A stretch of DNA of 32,963 bases from Pseudomonadota bacterium (lineage in GTDB: Bacteria > Pseudomonadota > Gammaproteobacteria > Burkholderiales > Burkholderiaceae_B), in contig JAEWHK010000075.1 in NCBI GenBank assembly GCA_023387815.1, positions 1 through 32,963 on the forward strand, in the 5' to 3' direction. The notes under the pieces are model-generated. The model worked only from the letters and a program-made list of their open reading frames with translations, had not been told where the DNA came from and searched no databases. Made by a program: the position numbers and the translations under genes. This document shows, in pieces, positions 8,930-17,716 of the stretch; the first letter of the stretch is position 1; every line of letters begins with the position of its first letter.

Positions 8930-10023
8930 TGGATATCTGGTCCTGGTTTACCGATGGCGTCAAGGCAGTCAATGTCTGGGGAACAGATCTGCTTGGTCCG
9001 GTAGCATGGCTTGTGCTGTGGACAGTGCTGATGATTGTCGTGATTGCACTGCCTATTATTATTTGCGTGGCTTTCCTGACCTTGTGGGAGCGCCGCATGA
9101 TTGGTTATATGCACGTGCGTCGCGGCCCGAACCGCGTGGGTCCCTGGGGCTTGCTCCAGCCGTTTGCCGACGTGCTTAAGCTGCTTACCAAAGAAGTGAT
9201 CGTACCGGCAGAAGCGAACAAAGTCCTGTACTTTATTGCGCCTGTGCTGACTCTGATTCCTGCGCTGGCTGCCTGGGCGGTCGTGCCTTTCGGTCCTGAA
9301 GCGGTTCTGTCCAACATCAACGCAGGTCTGCTGTACGTGATGGCCATTACATCCATCGGTGTTTACGGTGTGATCATTGCGGGTTGGGCATCAAACTCCA
9401 AATATGCTTTCCTGGGCGCCATGCGGGCTTCGGCACAAATGGTTTCCTACGAACTGGCCATGGGTTTTGTTCTGGTGACTGTACTGCTTGTTTCCGGTAC
9501 GCTGAATATGAACGGAATCGTGCAAGGTCAGCTCAATGGCTGGTTTGCGTCTCACGGTATCAACTTCATGTCATGGAACTGGCTGCCTCTGCTGCCGCTT
9601 TTCGTGATTTACGTGATCTCCGCTGTGGCAGAGACAAACCGTCACCCCTTTGACGTGGTGGAAGGGGAGTCCGAGATTGTGGCCGGTCACATGGTTGAGT
9701 ATTCAGGCATGGGCTTTGCGCTTTTCTTCCTGGCCGAATACGCCAATATGATTCTGCTGTCTGCCATCGCTTCCGTGATGTTCCTGGGAGGCTGGTCTGC
9801 ACCGCTGAACTTTGCCCCATTTACCTGGGTGCCTGGATGGTTGTGGCTGGGTCTGAAAGCATTCTTTGTGGTGTCCCTGTTTATCTGGTTCCGCGCGTCA
9901 TTTCCGCGTTACCGCTATGACCAGATCATGCGCCTGGGCTGGAAAATTTTTATTCCCCTTACCGGGATCTGGCTACTGGTTGTCGCGATCTGGATGCAGA
10001 CACCGTTTAATATCTGGAAATAG
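8929..10023 (+). CDS. nuoH: NADH-quinone oxidoreductase subunit H
   Basis: NuoH (ND1 homologue) is the membrane subunit that anchors the peripheral arm and completes the quinone tunnel. The 364-residue protein has about eight membrane helices. The signature ETNRHPFDVVEGESE starts at E235; these acidic residues link quinone reduction to proton movement. The loop WERRMIGYMHVRRGPNRVG is also typical. The start at 8929 shares the TGATG junction with the nuoG stop, so translation is probably coupled. Confidence 0.96.
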   Translation: MDIWSWFTDGVKAVNVWGTDLLGPVAWLVLWTVLMIVVIALPIIICVAFLTLWERRMIGYMHVRRGPNRVGPWGLLQPFADVLKLLTKEVIVPAEANKVLYFIAPVLTLIPALAAWAVVPFGPEAVLSNINAGLLYVMAITSIGVYGVIIAGWASNSKYAFLGAMRASAQMVSYELAMGFVLVTVLLVSGTLNMNGIVQGQLNGWFASHGINFMSWNWLPLLPLFVIYVISAVAETNRHPFDVVEGESEIVAGHMVEYSGMGFALFFLAEYANMILLSAIASVMFLGGWSAPLNFAPFTWVPGWLWLGLKAFFVVSLFIWFRASFPRYRYDQIMRLGWKIFIPLTGIWLLVVAIWMQTPFNIWK

Positions 10024-10035
10024 GCTGGCAGAGAT

Positions 10036-10524
10036 ATGAGTGCAATTAAAGATTTTTTTGGCAGCCTGTTACTGACTGAATTGCTGAAAGGCATGAGTCT
10101 GACGGGCAAGTACTTCTTCAAGCGCAAAATTACGCTGCAGTACCCCTATGAGAAAACACCGGCGTCTCCACGTTTCCGCGGTCTGCACGCACTGCGCCGC
10201 TATCCCAATGGAGAGGAGCGCTGCATCGCCTGTAAATTGTGCGAAGCGGTATGCCCGGCAATGGCAATTACGATCGAATCTGATCAGCGTGATGACGGCA
10301 CCCGCCGTACCACGCGCTACGACATCGATCTGACCAAATGCATTTTTTGCGGTTTCTGCGAAGAAAGCTGCCCGGTGGATTCCATCGTCGAGACGCATAT
10401 TCACGAATATCACGGCGAGAAACGGGGCGATCTTTACTTTACCAAGGATATGCTGCTTGCCGTAGGTGACAAGTACGAACCCGAGATCGCTGCGCGTCGC
10501 GAAGCCGATGCCCGGTACCGATAA
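10036..10524 (+). CDS. nuoI: NADH-quinone oxidoreductase subunit I (two 4Fe-4S clusters)
   Basis: NuoI carries clusters N6a and N6b, which bridge NuoG to NuoB. Two ferredoxin motifs are seen: C63, C66, C69 and C73 (CIACKLCEAVCP), and C102, C105, C108 and C112 (CIFCGFCEESCP). The 162-residue length is typical of betaproteobacterial NuoI. An amphipathic N-terminal helix (SLLLTELLKGMSLTG) probably lies on the membrane surface. Confidence 0.96.
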   Translation: MSAIKDFFGSLLLTELLKGMSLTGKYFFKRKITLQYPYEKTPASPRFRGLHALRRYPNGEERCIACKLCEAVCPAMAITIESDQRDDGTRRTTRYDIDLTKCIFCGFCEESCPVDSIVETHIHEYHGEKRGDLYFTKDMLLAVGDKYEPEIAARREADARYR

Positions 10525-10543
10525 GGCAGGCAGGAAGATAACC

Positions 10544-11182
10544 ATGTTTACAACTGTTCTCTTTTATATTCTGGCGGTGATCCTGATTATTGCAGGGGCG
10601 CGCGTCATTACGGCAGCCAGTCCGGTCACGGCGGTCCTTCACCTGATTCTGACCTTCTTTACGGCCTCCATGTTGTGGATGCTTCTGGGTGCGGAGTTCC
10701 TGGCTCTGCTGCTGGTTCTGGTTTATGTGGGCGCCGTGATGGTGCTGTTCCTGTTTGTTGTGATGATGATCGATATCTCACCATCGAATCTGCGCTCCGG
10801 ATTCAAGACGTATCTGCCGCTGGGTCTGATTGTTGGTGGTGTGATGGTTCTGGAAATTGCGTTTGTGCTTGGCAATATGTATCTGGGTTCCGGCCCGTCC
10901 ATTGCACTTCCTGCTGAATACAACAATACCCGTGAACTCGGTATTGCACTGTATTCCCAGTATTCCTTTGCGATCCAGGTCGGTGCGGTCACGCTGCTGG
11001 TGGGCATGATTGCCGCCATTGCACTGACATTGCGCGGACGTCGTAACAGCAAGTACGTCACTTCGGATCAACAACTGCACGTTAAAGCATCTGACCGTCT
11101 GAAGATGGTCAATATTCCGTCTCAGCGCGAGGTGCCGACGACGGATCTGCAAGATGGCACACCAGTAGGGGAAAGCAAATGA
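10544..11182 (+). CDS. nuoJ: NADH-quinone oxidoreductase subunit J
   Basis: NuoJ (ND6 homologue) is a five-helix membrane subunit that contributes to the proton path near the quinone site. The 212-residue product starts MFTTVLFYILAV. The ATG at 10544 has an AGGAAG ribosome site; the longer frame starting inside nuoI adds a polar extension foreign to the family. The conserved GAVMVLFLFVVMM helix carries the pi-bulge region. The C-terminal 40 residues are polar and probably cytoplasmic. The gene overlaps nuoK by four bases (ATGA). Confidence 0.95.
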   Translation: MFTTVLFYILAVILIIAGARVITAASPVTAVLHLILTFFTASMLWMLLGAEFLALLLVLVYVGAVMVLFLFVVMMIDISPSNLRSGFKTYLPLGLIVGGVMVLEIAFVLGNMYLGSGPSIALPAEYNNTRELGIALYSQYSFAIQVGAVTLLVGMIAAIALTLRGRRNSKYVTSDQQLHVKASDRLKMVNIPSQREVPTTDLQDGTPVGESK

Positions 11183-11505
11183 CCATATCACTTGCTCATT
11201 ATCTGATTCTTGGCGCGATCATGTTCGCCATGGGCGTTTTCGGTATTTTTCTGAACCGACGCAATCTGATCAGCCTGCTGATGTCCATCGAGCTCATGCT
11301 GCTGGCGGTCAATATCAACTTCGTGGCGTTCTCCAGCTGGATGCCGGGTGCCAATGGCATGCCTGATACAGCCGGACAGGTTTTCGTCTTTTTCATCCTT
11401 ACGGTGGCGGCTGCTGAAGCGGCCATCGGTCTGGCGATTCTCGTGATGCTGTTCCGTAAAATCAATTCAATCAATGTGGACGACATCGGTCGTTTGAAAG
11501 GGTAA
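11179..11505 (+). CDS. nuoK: NADH-quinone oxidoreductase subunit K
   Basis: NuoK (ND4L homologue) is a three-helix subunit with two buried glutamates in the proton channel, here E38 (SIELMLL) and E80 (AAAEAAIGL), matching the family. It has 108 residues, slightly longer than the common length of about 100. The start overlaps the end of nuoJ and the gene stops nine bases before nuoL. Confidence 0.96.
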   Translation: MTISLAHYLILGAIMFAMGVFGIFLNRRNLISLLMSIELMLLAVNINFVAFSSWMPGANGMPDTAGQVFVFFILTVAAAEAAIGLAILVMLFRKINSINVDDIGRLKG

Positions 11506-11514
11506 GGATCAGGT

Positions 11515-13599
11515 ATGAACAACTCCTTATCAGCTTCGCTGCTTCTGGTGATTGCACTGGCTCCCTTGCTGGGCGCCATCGTTACCGGGCTTTTCGGGAC
11601 AGGTTTTGTCGGCCGCGCCGTCAGCCGCCGGGCGTCCCATATGATTACCATCGCCCTGGTGGCGGTCTCTTTTATCGGCTCAGCGTATGTGCTGTTTCAG
11701 GTGGCGGCCAACGGCGCTCACTATAACGATACGGTTTATACCTGGAGTCTGATTGGTACGCGAGTGGCAGAGGTGGGATTCCTGGTGGATGCCCTGACGG
11801 CCCTGATGATGGTGGTCGTGACCTCCGTGTCACTCATGGTGCATATCTACACCATTGGCTATATGTCCGATGATCCGGGCTATCAGCGCTTTTTCGCCTA
11901 CATTTCACTGTTTACCTTCTCCATGCTGATGCTGGTCATGGCCAATAACATGCTGCAGCTGTTCTTTGGCTGGGAAGCAGTGGGTCTGGTCTCGTATCTG
12001 CTGATTGGTTTCTGGTACACCCGTCCGACGGCGATCTTCGCCAATATGAAGGCGTTCCTGATCAACCGGGTAGGGGACTTTGGCTTTGTGCTGGGTATTG
12101 GTCTGTTGTTTGCCTACACCGGCTCACTCAATTACAGCGATGTCTTCTCTCAGGCTGACAAGCTGGCCGCAACACCATTTCCTGGTACCGACTGGCATCT
12201 GATCACGGTGGCATGTATCTGCCTGTTTATTGGCGCCATGGGTAAATCTGCACAGGTTCCGCTGCATGCGTGGCTGCCAGACTCCATGGAAGGTCCGACA
12301 CCGATTTCCGCGCTGATTCACGCGGCAACCATGGTGACCGCCGGTATTTTCATGGTGGCACGCTTTTCACCACTGTTTGAGCTGTCTCCCACCGCGCTTT
12401 CCTTTGTGATTGTGATTGGTAGTATCGGTGCGCTGTTCCTGGGTATCCTGGGTATCATCCAGAACGATATCAAACGTGTGGTTGCGTACTCCACGCTGTC
12501 GCAGCTGGGCTATATGACTGTTGCGCTGGGTGCCTCGGCCTATCCGATAGCCATCTTCCATCTGATGACGCACGCATTTTTCAAAGCCCTGTTGTTCCTG
12601 GGCGCGGGTTCGGTCATTATCGGTATGCATCATGATCAGGACATCCGCAATATGGGTGGGCTGCGAAAATATATGCCTATTACCTGGATTACGTTCCTTA
12701 TCGGTACGCTGTCACTGGTGGGCACACCATTCTTTGCCGGTTTCTATTCCAAGGAACATATTATTGAAGCGGCTGGTGCGGCAACGGTATGGGGTAGCGG
12801 ATTTGCCTATTGGGCAACATTGATTGGTGTTTTCGTGACATCCCTGTATTCCTTCCGCGTCTACTTCCTGGTCTTCCACGGAAAACCACGGTTTGAGACT
12901 GATGGTCATGCCCAGCACGGCCATGAGGCCTCACATGAGACACATGACGCGCACGATGCTCACTCACATGACGCACACGCGCATGATGACAGCCATGGCC
13001 ACGATGATCATCATCATGGCGGTACGCCACATGAGTCTCCCTGGGTGGTCACATTGCCGCTGGTTCTGCTGGCGATTCCATCTGTTGTCGTGGGTGCCTG
13101 GGCCATTGCGCCTTTGCTGTTCGGCGATTTCTTCAAAGGTGTGATTACCGTTTCCGAACATCACCCTGCCATGGAAGAGCTGGCTCACGAATTCCATGGC
13201 TGGGTTGCCTATGGCCTGCATGCCTTCACGACGCTGCCATTCTGGCTGATGATTGCCGGTCTGGTTGTGGCTTGGTATTGCTATCTCATCAATCCTGCGC
13301 TGCCCGCGAAAGTCTATCGTTCGCTCTCCGGCGTCAATCGGGTTCTCGAGAACAAATACTATGTTGACTGGGTTAATGAGAATATATTTGCCCGCGGCGC
13401 TCGTGCGCTGGGTTCCGTGTTCTGGAATGTCGGTGACAAGGGCGTGATCGATGGTGGGCTGGTTTCAGGCAGTACACGTCTGGTGGCGCTGCTTGCCGCT
13501 GTCAGCCGTCATCTGCAGTCCGGCTACATCTACCATTATGCGTTCGCCATGATCGTCGGCGTAATTGCCTTCATTTCAATATTTGTGCTGGTACTTTAA
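11515..13599 (+). CDS. nuoL: NADH-quinone oxidoreductase subunit L (antiporter-like), with His-rich loop
   Basis: NuoL (ND5 homologue) is the distal proton-pumping subunit, with the long lateral helix at its C-terminus. The 694-residue protein has the key charged residues of antiporter-like subunits: E154 in FFGWEAVGL and K244 in GKSAQVPLHAWLPD. Residues 465-506 form a polar loop with 16 histidines and seven aspartates among 42 residues, between transmembrane segments. This loop is an oddity discussed in the findings. The rest of the protein is ordinary. Confidence 0.96.
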   Translation: MNNSLSASLLLVIALAPLLGAIVTGLFGTGFVGRAVSRRASHMITIALVAVSFIGSAYVLFQVAANGAHYNDTVYTWSLIGTRVAEVGFLVDALTALMMVVVTSVSLMVHIYTIGYMSDDPGYQRFFAYISLFTFSMLMLVMANNMLQLFFGWEAVGLVSYLLIGFWYTRPTAIFANMKAFLINRVGDFGFVLGIGLLFAYTGSLNYSDVFSQADKLAATPFPGTDWHLITVACICLFIGAMGKSAQVPLHAWLPDSMEGPTPISALIHAATMVTAGIFMVARFSPLFELSPTALSFVIVIGSIGALFLGILGIIQNDIKRVVAYSTLSQLGYMTVALGASAYPIAIFHLMTHAFFKALLFLGAGSVIIGMHHDQDIRNMGGLRKYMPITWITFLIGTLSLVGTPFFAGFYSKEHIIEAAGAATVWGSGFAYWATLIGVFVTSLYSFRVYFLVFHGKPRFETDGHAQHGHEASHETHDAHDAHSHDAHAHDDSHGHDDHHHGGTPHESPWVVTLPLVLLAIPSVVVGAWAIAPLLFGDFFKGVITVSEHHPAMEELAHEFHGWVAYGLHAFTTLPFWLMIAGLVVAWYCYLINPALPAKVYRSLSGVNRVLENKYYVDWVNENIFARGARALGSVFWNVGDKGVIDGGLVSGSTRLVALLAAVSRHLQSGYIYHYAFAMIVGVIAFISIFVLVL

Positions 13600-13600
13600 G

Positions 13601-15091
13601 ATGGGCGAAATGACTTCTACCTTACCCTGGCTGTCCCTGGCAATCTTTGTGCCTATCGTTGCCGGTATTCTGGTTCTGATCATGGGCAGCGACGAGCGCG
13701 CGGACTTTACGCGCAAGCTGGCATTGTTTGGTTCTGTGATCGGTTTTCTGGTCACGCTGCCCATTTATTTCGGCTTTGACGGTTCGACAGCGCAGATGCA
13801 GTTTGTCGAAAACACACCCTGGATTTCTGCTTTTTCTGCCAACTACCATCTGGGTGTCGATGGCATTTCCATGTGGCTCGTCCTGCTGACCGCATTTATT
13901 ACGGTTATCGTGGTCATTGCCGGCTGGGAAGTGATTACCAAGCGTGTCGCACAGTACATGGCGGCATTTCTGATCCTGTCCGGCCTGATGGTTGGTGTGT
14001 TCGCTGCCCTTGATGGTCTGCTGTTCTACATATTCTTTGAAGCCACGCTGATTCCGATGTACATCATCATCGGGGTATGGGGCGGACCCAACCGCGTTTA
14101 TGCCGCGTTCAAGTTCTTCCTGTATACGCTTCTTGGTTCTCTGCTGACACTGGTTGCATTCATCTATCTGTACTCGCAGACCGGTTCGTTCGACATCCTG
14201 GCGTGGCAACAGGCGAAACTGGGTTATACGCCCCAGATGCTGATCTTCTTTGCGCTGCTTGCTGCGTTTGCGGTGAAAGTGCCCATGTGGCCTGTTCATA
14301 CGTGGTTGCCTGATGCGCACGTGGAAGCGCCTACCGGCGGTTCGATTGTGCTGGCAGCCATCATGCTGAAACTGGGTGCTTACGGTTTCCTTCGGTTTTC
14401 ACTGCCGATTGCGCCAGACGCTTCACATAGCATGGCGGGTCTGATGATTGCCCTGTCCCTGATTGCCGTGATCTACATTGGTCTGGTTGCGATCGTTCAG
14501 GACGATATGAAAAAACTGGTGGCGTACTCGTCAGTGGCGCACATGGGTTTCGTGACCCTGGGCTTCTTCCTGTTCAATACTGCCGGCATGGAAGGGGCGA
14601 TTATCCAGATGATTTCTCACGGTTTTGTTTCTGGTGCGATGTTCATGTGTATCGGCGTGCTGTATGACCGCCTGCACACTCGTCGGATTGCCGATTACGG
14701 CGGCGTGATCAATACCATGCCGAAGTTTGTCACGTTCTTCGTGCTCTTTTCCATGGCCAACAGTGGCCTGCCTGCGACCAGCGGATTCGTGGGTGAGTTC
14801 TATGTGATTCTGGGTGCGGTAGAGCACAACTTCTGGATTGGTCTGCTGACAGCAACGGCGCTGATTCTGGGTGCTTCCTATTCCTTGTGGATGGTCAAGC
14901 GCGTAGCGTATGGCGAAATCACCAATGAGGCAGTAAAACAGATGAAAGACGTCAGCTGCCGCGAGTACGCATTGCTGGCAATCCTGGCGATTTTCGTTCT
15001 GGTCATGGGTATCTATCCCAAGCTCTTTACCGACGTTATGCATGTGTCTGTTCAGCATCTGCTGGATCACGTGGCCATCTCTAAACTGTAA
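13601..15091 (+). CDS. nuoM: NADH-quinone oxidoreductase subunit M (antiporter-like)
   Basis: NuoM (ND4 homologue) is a proton-pumping membrane subunit of about 14 helices. The essential glutamate is E147 (FEATLIPMYIIIG) and the channel lysine is K226 (FAVKVPMWPVHTWLPDAH). Two in-frame ATGs compete: 13601, two bases after the nuoL stop, and 13610, which would give MTSTLPWLSL. Neither has a strong ribosome site, so coupling to nuoL is likely. The 13601 start gives 496 residues. Confidence 0.95.
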   Translation: MGEMTSTLPWLSLAIFVPIVAGILVLIMGSDERADFTRKLALFGSVIGFLVTLPIYFGFDGSTAQMQFVENTPWISAFSANYHLGVDGISMWLVLLTAFITVIVVIAGWEVITKRVAQYMAAFLILSGLMVGVFAALDGLLFYIFFEATLIPMYIIIGVWGGPNRVYAAFKFFLYTLLGSLLTLVAFIYLYSQTGSFDILAWQQAKLGYTPQMLIFFALLAAFAVKVPMWPVHTWLPDAHVEAPTGGSIVLAAIMLKLGAYGFLRFSLPIAPDASHSMAGLMIALSLIAVIYIGLVAIVQDDMKKLVAYSSVAHMGFVTLGFFLFNTAGMEGAIIQMISHGFVSGAMFMCIGVLYDRLHTRRIADYGGVINTMPKFVTFFVLFSMANSGLPATSGFVGEFYVILGAVEHNFWIGLLTATALILGASYSLWMVKRVAYGEITNEAVKQMKDVSCREYALLAILAIFVLVMGIYPKLFTDVMHVSVQHLLDHVAISKL

Positions 15092-15103
15092 GACTGAATC
15101 ATC

Positions 15104-16585
15104 ATGGAAAATCAATTTAATTTTGCACTTGCCGCACCTGAGATTGTTCTGCTGGTCATGGCCATGGGCATCCTGGTTTACGATGCATTCAGTCAGGAAG
15201 TGTCCCGTAAGACCACCTATGTGTTTTCTCTGTGCGCGCTGGTCATTCTGACCGTCGTGTCACTGATGCAATGGCAAAGTGGGGTGGTCGGTACAACGTT
15301 CTACGGGATGTATGTTGCTGATCCCATGGCGCACTTTCTGAAAATCTGTTCCTATCTTGCCGTACTGGCCACGCTGATCTACAGCCGTCAGTATGTGGTG
15401 GAACGTGATATGTCCCGCTCCGGTGAGATCTATCCGCTGACCTTGTGCGCCTTACTGGGCCAGATGGTGATGATTTCTGCCAGCAGCATGCTCACGATAT
15501 ATCTGGGCCTGGAACTGATGTCGCTTGCCTTGTACACACTGGTAGCGCTGCGTCGTGATTCCCTGGTTGCAACCGAATCTGCCATGAAGTACTTCGTGCT
15601 GGGTGCGCTGGCCTCCGGTTTCATGCTTTATGGTATTTCCATGGTTTATGGTGCAACCGGGCACGTTGATCTGGCGGGTGTTGCTCAGGTAATCCGTGCC
15701 GGTCAGGCGGGCGAGATGACCCTGGTGCTGGGAACGGTGTTTATTGTGGCTGGTCTGGCATTCAAACTGGGTGCCGTGCCATTTCATATGTGGATTCCGG
15801 ACGTCTATCAGGGCGCACCCACTGCGATTACCCTGACGCTGGGTGCTGCACCCAAGCTGGCGGCGCTGGCCATCGCGCTGCGTCTGTTGATTGAAGGTCT
15901 GAATGGCGTCGCCCTGAGCTGGCAGCCCATGTTGATCATTCTTGCCGTATTGTCACTGGCTATCGGTAATCTGACGGCGATCATGCAGTCCAACTTCAAG
16001 CGTATGCTGGCGTATTCCACCATTTCGCATGTGGGCTTCGTGCTGCTGGGACTGCTGTCAGGCGTCGCTGCAAATGGCACGGTCATGAGCGGTGCTTACG
16101 CGTCTTCGCTTTTTTATATCGTGACCTACGTGCTGAGTACATTGGTCAGCTTCGGTCTGGTGCTGCTGATGAGTCGCCAGGGTTTCGAATGCGAAGAGAT
16201 TGATGATCTGAAAGGGCTCAACCAGCGTAGTCCGGTCATGGCGTTTGGCATGTTGCTGCTGATGTTCTCGCTGGCAGGCATTCCTCCTCTGGTCGGCTTT
16301 CAGGCGAAGCTGGCAGTGCTGCAGTCGGTTGTGGCTGCGGGCCATGTCTGGCTGGCCGTTTACGCCGTGGTTTGCTCACTGATCGGTGCCTTCTACTACC
16401 TGCGTGTGGTCAAAGTCGTTTACTTTGATGAGCCGCAACAGGACGTGCCTGCACCGGATACTTCCTGGTCGTTCCGCAGTGGCGTGATGTCGGTCAATGG
16501 CGTACTGATCATTCTGCTTGGTATTCTGCCTGGCGGCCTGATGGCTCTGTGCATGCAGGTCATCGAATCTTCTTTGAAGTTCTGA
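15104..16585 (+). CDS. nuoN: NADH-quinone oxidoreductase subunit N (antiporter-like)
   Basis: NuoN (ND2 homologue) is the third antiporter-like pump subunit and the last nuo gene. The 493-residue protein has about 14 hydrophobic segments, the GLELMSLALYTLVAL motif with its conserved glutamate, and FKLGAVPFHMWIPDVYQGAP with its lysine. The order A to N matches the standard proteobacterial operon with nothing missing and no insertion. Confidence 0.96.
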   Translation: MENQFNFALAAPEIVLLVMAMGILVYDAFSQEVSRKTTYVFSLCALVILTVVSLMQWQSGVVGTTFYGMYVADPMAHFLKICSYLAVLATLIYSRQYVVERDMSRSGEIYPLTLCALLGQMVMISASSMLTIYLGLELMSLALYTLVALRRDSLVATESAMKYFVLGALASGFMLYGISMVYGATGHVDLAGVAQVIRAGQAGEMTLVLGTVFIVAGLAFKLGAVPFHMWIPDVYQGAPTAITLTLGAAPKLAALAIALRLLIEGLNGVALSWQPMLIILAVLSLAIGNLTAIMQSNFKRMLAYSTISHVGFVLLGLLSGVAANGTVMSGAYASSLFYIVTYVLSTLVSFGLVLLMSRQGFECEEIDDLKGLNQRSPVMAFGMLLLMFSLAGIPPLVGFQAKLAVLQSVVAAGHVWLAVYAVVCSLIGAFYYLRVVKVVYFDEPQQDVPAPDTSWSFRSGVMSVNGVLIILLGILPGGLMALCMQVIESSLKF

Positions 16586-16597
16586 CACTGAGCCGAT

Positions 16598-17104
16598 ATG
16601 TATCCTGCCGAGTCGATCTGGATTCTGATTGTTGTGGCCTTTGCCTTTGCGATGGCGCCGTTTCTGACGGAACGGTCATTCGTGTTCACAATGTGGTCGC
16701 AAACGGGTGAGCCGGAAAAACCATTCTGGTTTTATCCCTTGCGTGCGCTGGTATCCTACGCGGTGATTGCCGCAGGATGCTGGCTTCTGGCAACACAGGC
16801 GGGGAATCTGGCCTATATGATCGCCGGGGTGGTAGTGCTGGCCTTTGTTCTGTACATTCCAGGTGCGATTGTCACGCCGAGCGTTCCAGTCAAACATGTC
16901 AGTACACGGCTTCTGGAAGTGCTGGCAGGATACTTTATCGTTGGTGCTATCGGTTTTGCAATCGAGGCCAATTACGCGAATCCCTCAGTGAAAACCTGGG
17001 AGTTCTACACGGTGGCAGCCTGTCTGTATGTTGTACTTGCATACCCCGGCTTTGTCTGGCGTCATTTAATGAAGCATCCGGTGCGGCGAGCGAAGTCGGT
17101 CTGA
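16598..17104 (+). CDS. DUF2818-like membrane protein downstream of nuoN
   Basis: This 168-residue integral membrane protein has about five hydrophobic segments (near residues 6-26, 46-66, 70-90, 106-124 and 133-153). The N-terminal SIWILIVVAFAFAMAPFLTER and the C-terminal WEFYTVAACLYVVLAYPGF resemble DUF2818, a family of unknown function that follows nuoN in many betaproteobacteria. As I recall the family it is only about 100 residues, so a central block near residues 30-95 looks like an insertion. Position 12 bases after nuoN and before the operon terminator suggests a role tied to complex I; this is inference. Confidence 0.75.
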   Translation: MYPAESIWILIVVAFAFAMAPFLTERSFVFTMWSQTGEPEKPFWFYPLRALVSYAVIAAGCWLLATQAGNLAYMIAGVVVLAFVLYIPGAIVTPSVPVKHVSTRLLEVLAGYFIVGAIGFAIEANYANPSVKTWEFYTVAACLYVVLAYPGFVWRHLMKHPVRRAKSV

Positions 17105-17113
17105 ATCGTCAGG

Positions 17114-17174
17114 CTGATAACCGGACAGATTTACCAACCTGAGAGTCGGCCGCCAATCTGATATCCGGACTGAG
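17114..17174 (+). repeat. Imperfect short direct repeat after the nuo operon
   Basis: The 17-mer ctgataaccggacagat at 17114-17130 recurs with three mismatches at 17158-17174. A further copy with one mismatch lies inside the tsaB part of the fusion gene at 28035-28051. Its significance is unknown; it may be chance or a dispersed short repeat. Confidence 0.35.
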
Positions 17175-17190
17175 TCATCCCATTTACCGA

Positions 17191-17228
17191 AAATCCCGGT
17201 CAGGCGCCACCTGAGCCGGGATTTTTTA
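17191..17228 (+). terminator. Rho-independent terminator ending the nuo operon
   Basis: AAATCCCGG (17191-17199) pairs with CCGGGATTT (17216-17224), and CAGG with CCTG inside it, closing a five-base loop, followed by a T run. The stem is long and GC-rich. In the opposite sense it has four Ts after the stem, so it may also stop transcripts of the minus-strand gene ending at 17241. Confidence 0.9.
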
Positions 17229-17240
17229 TTGAATCACAAA

Positions 17241-17591
17241 CTATTCGTGGACCAGAATGTTAAGCAATCTTCCGAATGGATCGCGCACAAAAAAACGTCT
17301 GACGCCCCAGGGTTCGGAAACCGGCCCATATTCGGGCGAAATTCCAGCAGTCTGACAGCGTTGCAGGGCCTCGTCCAGATCGTCGACCTCAATGGACAGG
17401 TCGGGTACTGGCGTGCCTGAACCGCCTTCTGTTGCCACACTTAACTGCGTGAGCATGCGCTCATCAGTGCCGAAAGTCACAATCCAGCCATGGTCCATGA
17501 TTGGATCCAGACCAAGAACGCCGTGATAGAAGGCATGCGCGGCGCTGGTGTCACGACAGGCGATATTGGCAACAATTCGTTTGACTTTCAC
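17241..17591 (-). CDS. VOC-family (glyoxalase/bleomycin resistance fold) protein
   Basis: This small 116-residue single-domain protein has a vicinal-oxygen-chelate fold: an N-terminal VANIACRDTSAAHAFYHGVLGL, a central strand with SIEVDDLDEAL, and the C-terminal WGVRRFFVRDPFGRLLNIL typical of these proteins. Possible metal ligands are not complete enough to assign a reaction; roles range from dioxygenase or isomerase to drug binding. It starts with GTG at 17591, preceded by GGAG (plus-strand CTCC at 17600-17603). It lies 126 bases after serB, with a tandem repeat in between. Confidence 0.82.
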   Translation of the reverse strand: MKVKRIVANIACRDTSAAHAFYHGVLGLDPIMDHGWIVTFGTDERMLTQLSVATEGGSGTPVPDLSIEVDDLDEALQRCQTAGISPEYGPVSEPWGVRRFFVRDPFGRLLNILVHE

Positions 17592-17611
17592 GGCAGCGTC
17601 TCCAAAAGTGA

Positions 17612-17667
17612 GAACTTCAACGACAGAACTTCAACAGCAGAACTTCAACAGCAGAACTTCAAAGGCG
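17612..17667. repeat. 14-bp tandem repeat, four units, upstream of the VOC gene
   Basis: The unit gaacttcaacagca repeats with a strict period of 14 bases starting at 17612, 17626, 17640 and 17654; the second and third units are identical and the outer two vary. It sits between serB and the VOC gene, about 20 bases upstream of the latter's start. Confidence 0.85.
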
Positions 17668-17716
17668 GAGGCTCCAAATACAGCGTCACTTAAGACAGAG
17701 CGACAGGGCTCGCAGA

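Noticed and set aside
12893..13221. Open frames in other phases over the His-rich part of nuoL
   Set aside because: They arise from the repetitive His/Asp codons and have Met/His-rich artefactual translations.
17612..17667. Tandem repeats considered as a small CRISPR array
   Set aside because: The period is only 14 bases with no unique spacers between units, and no cas genes are present.
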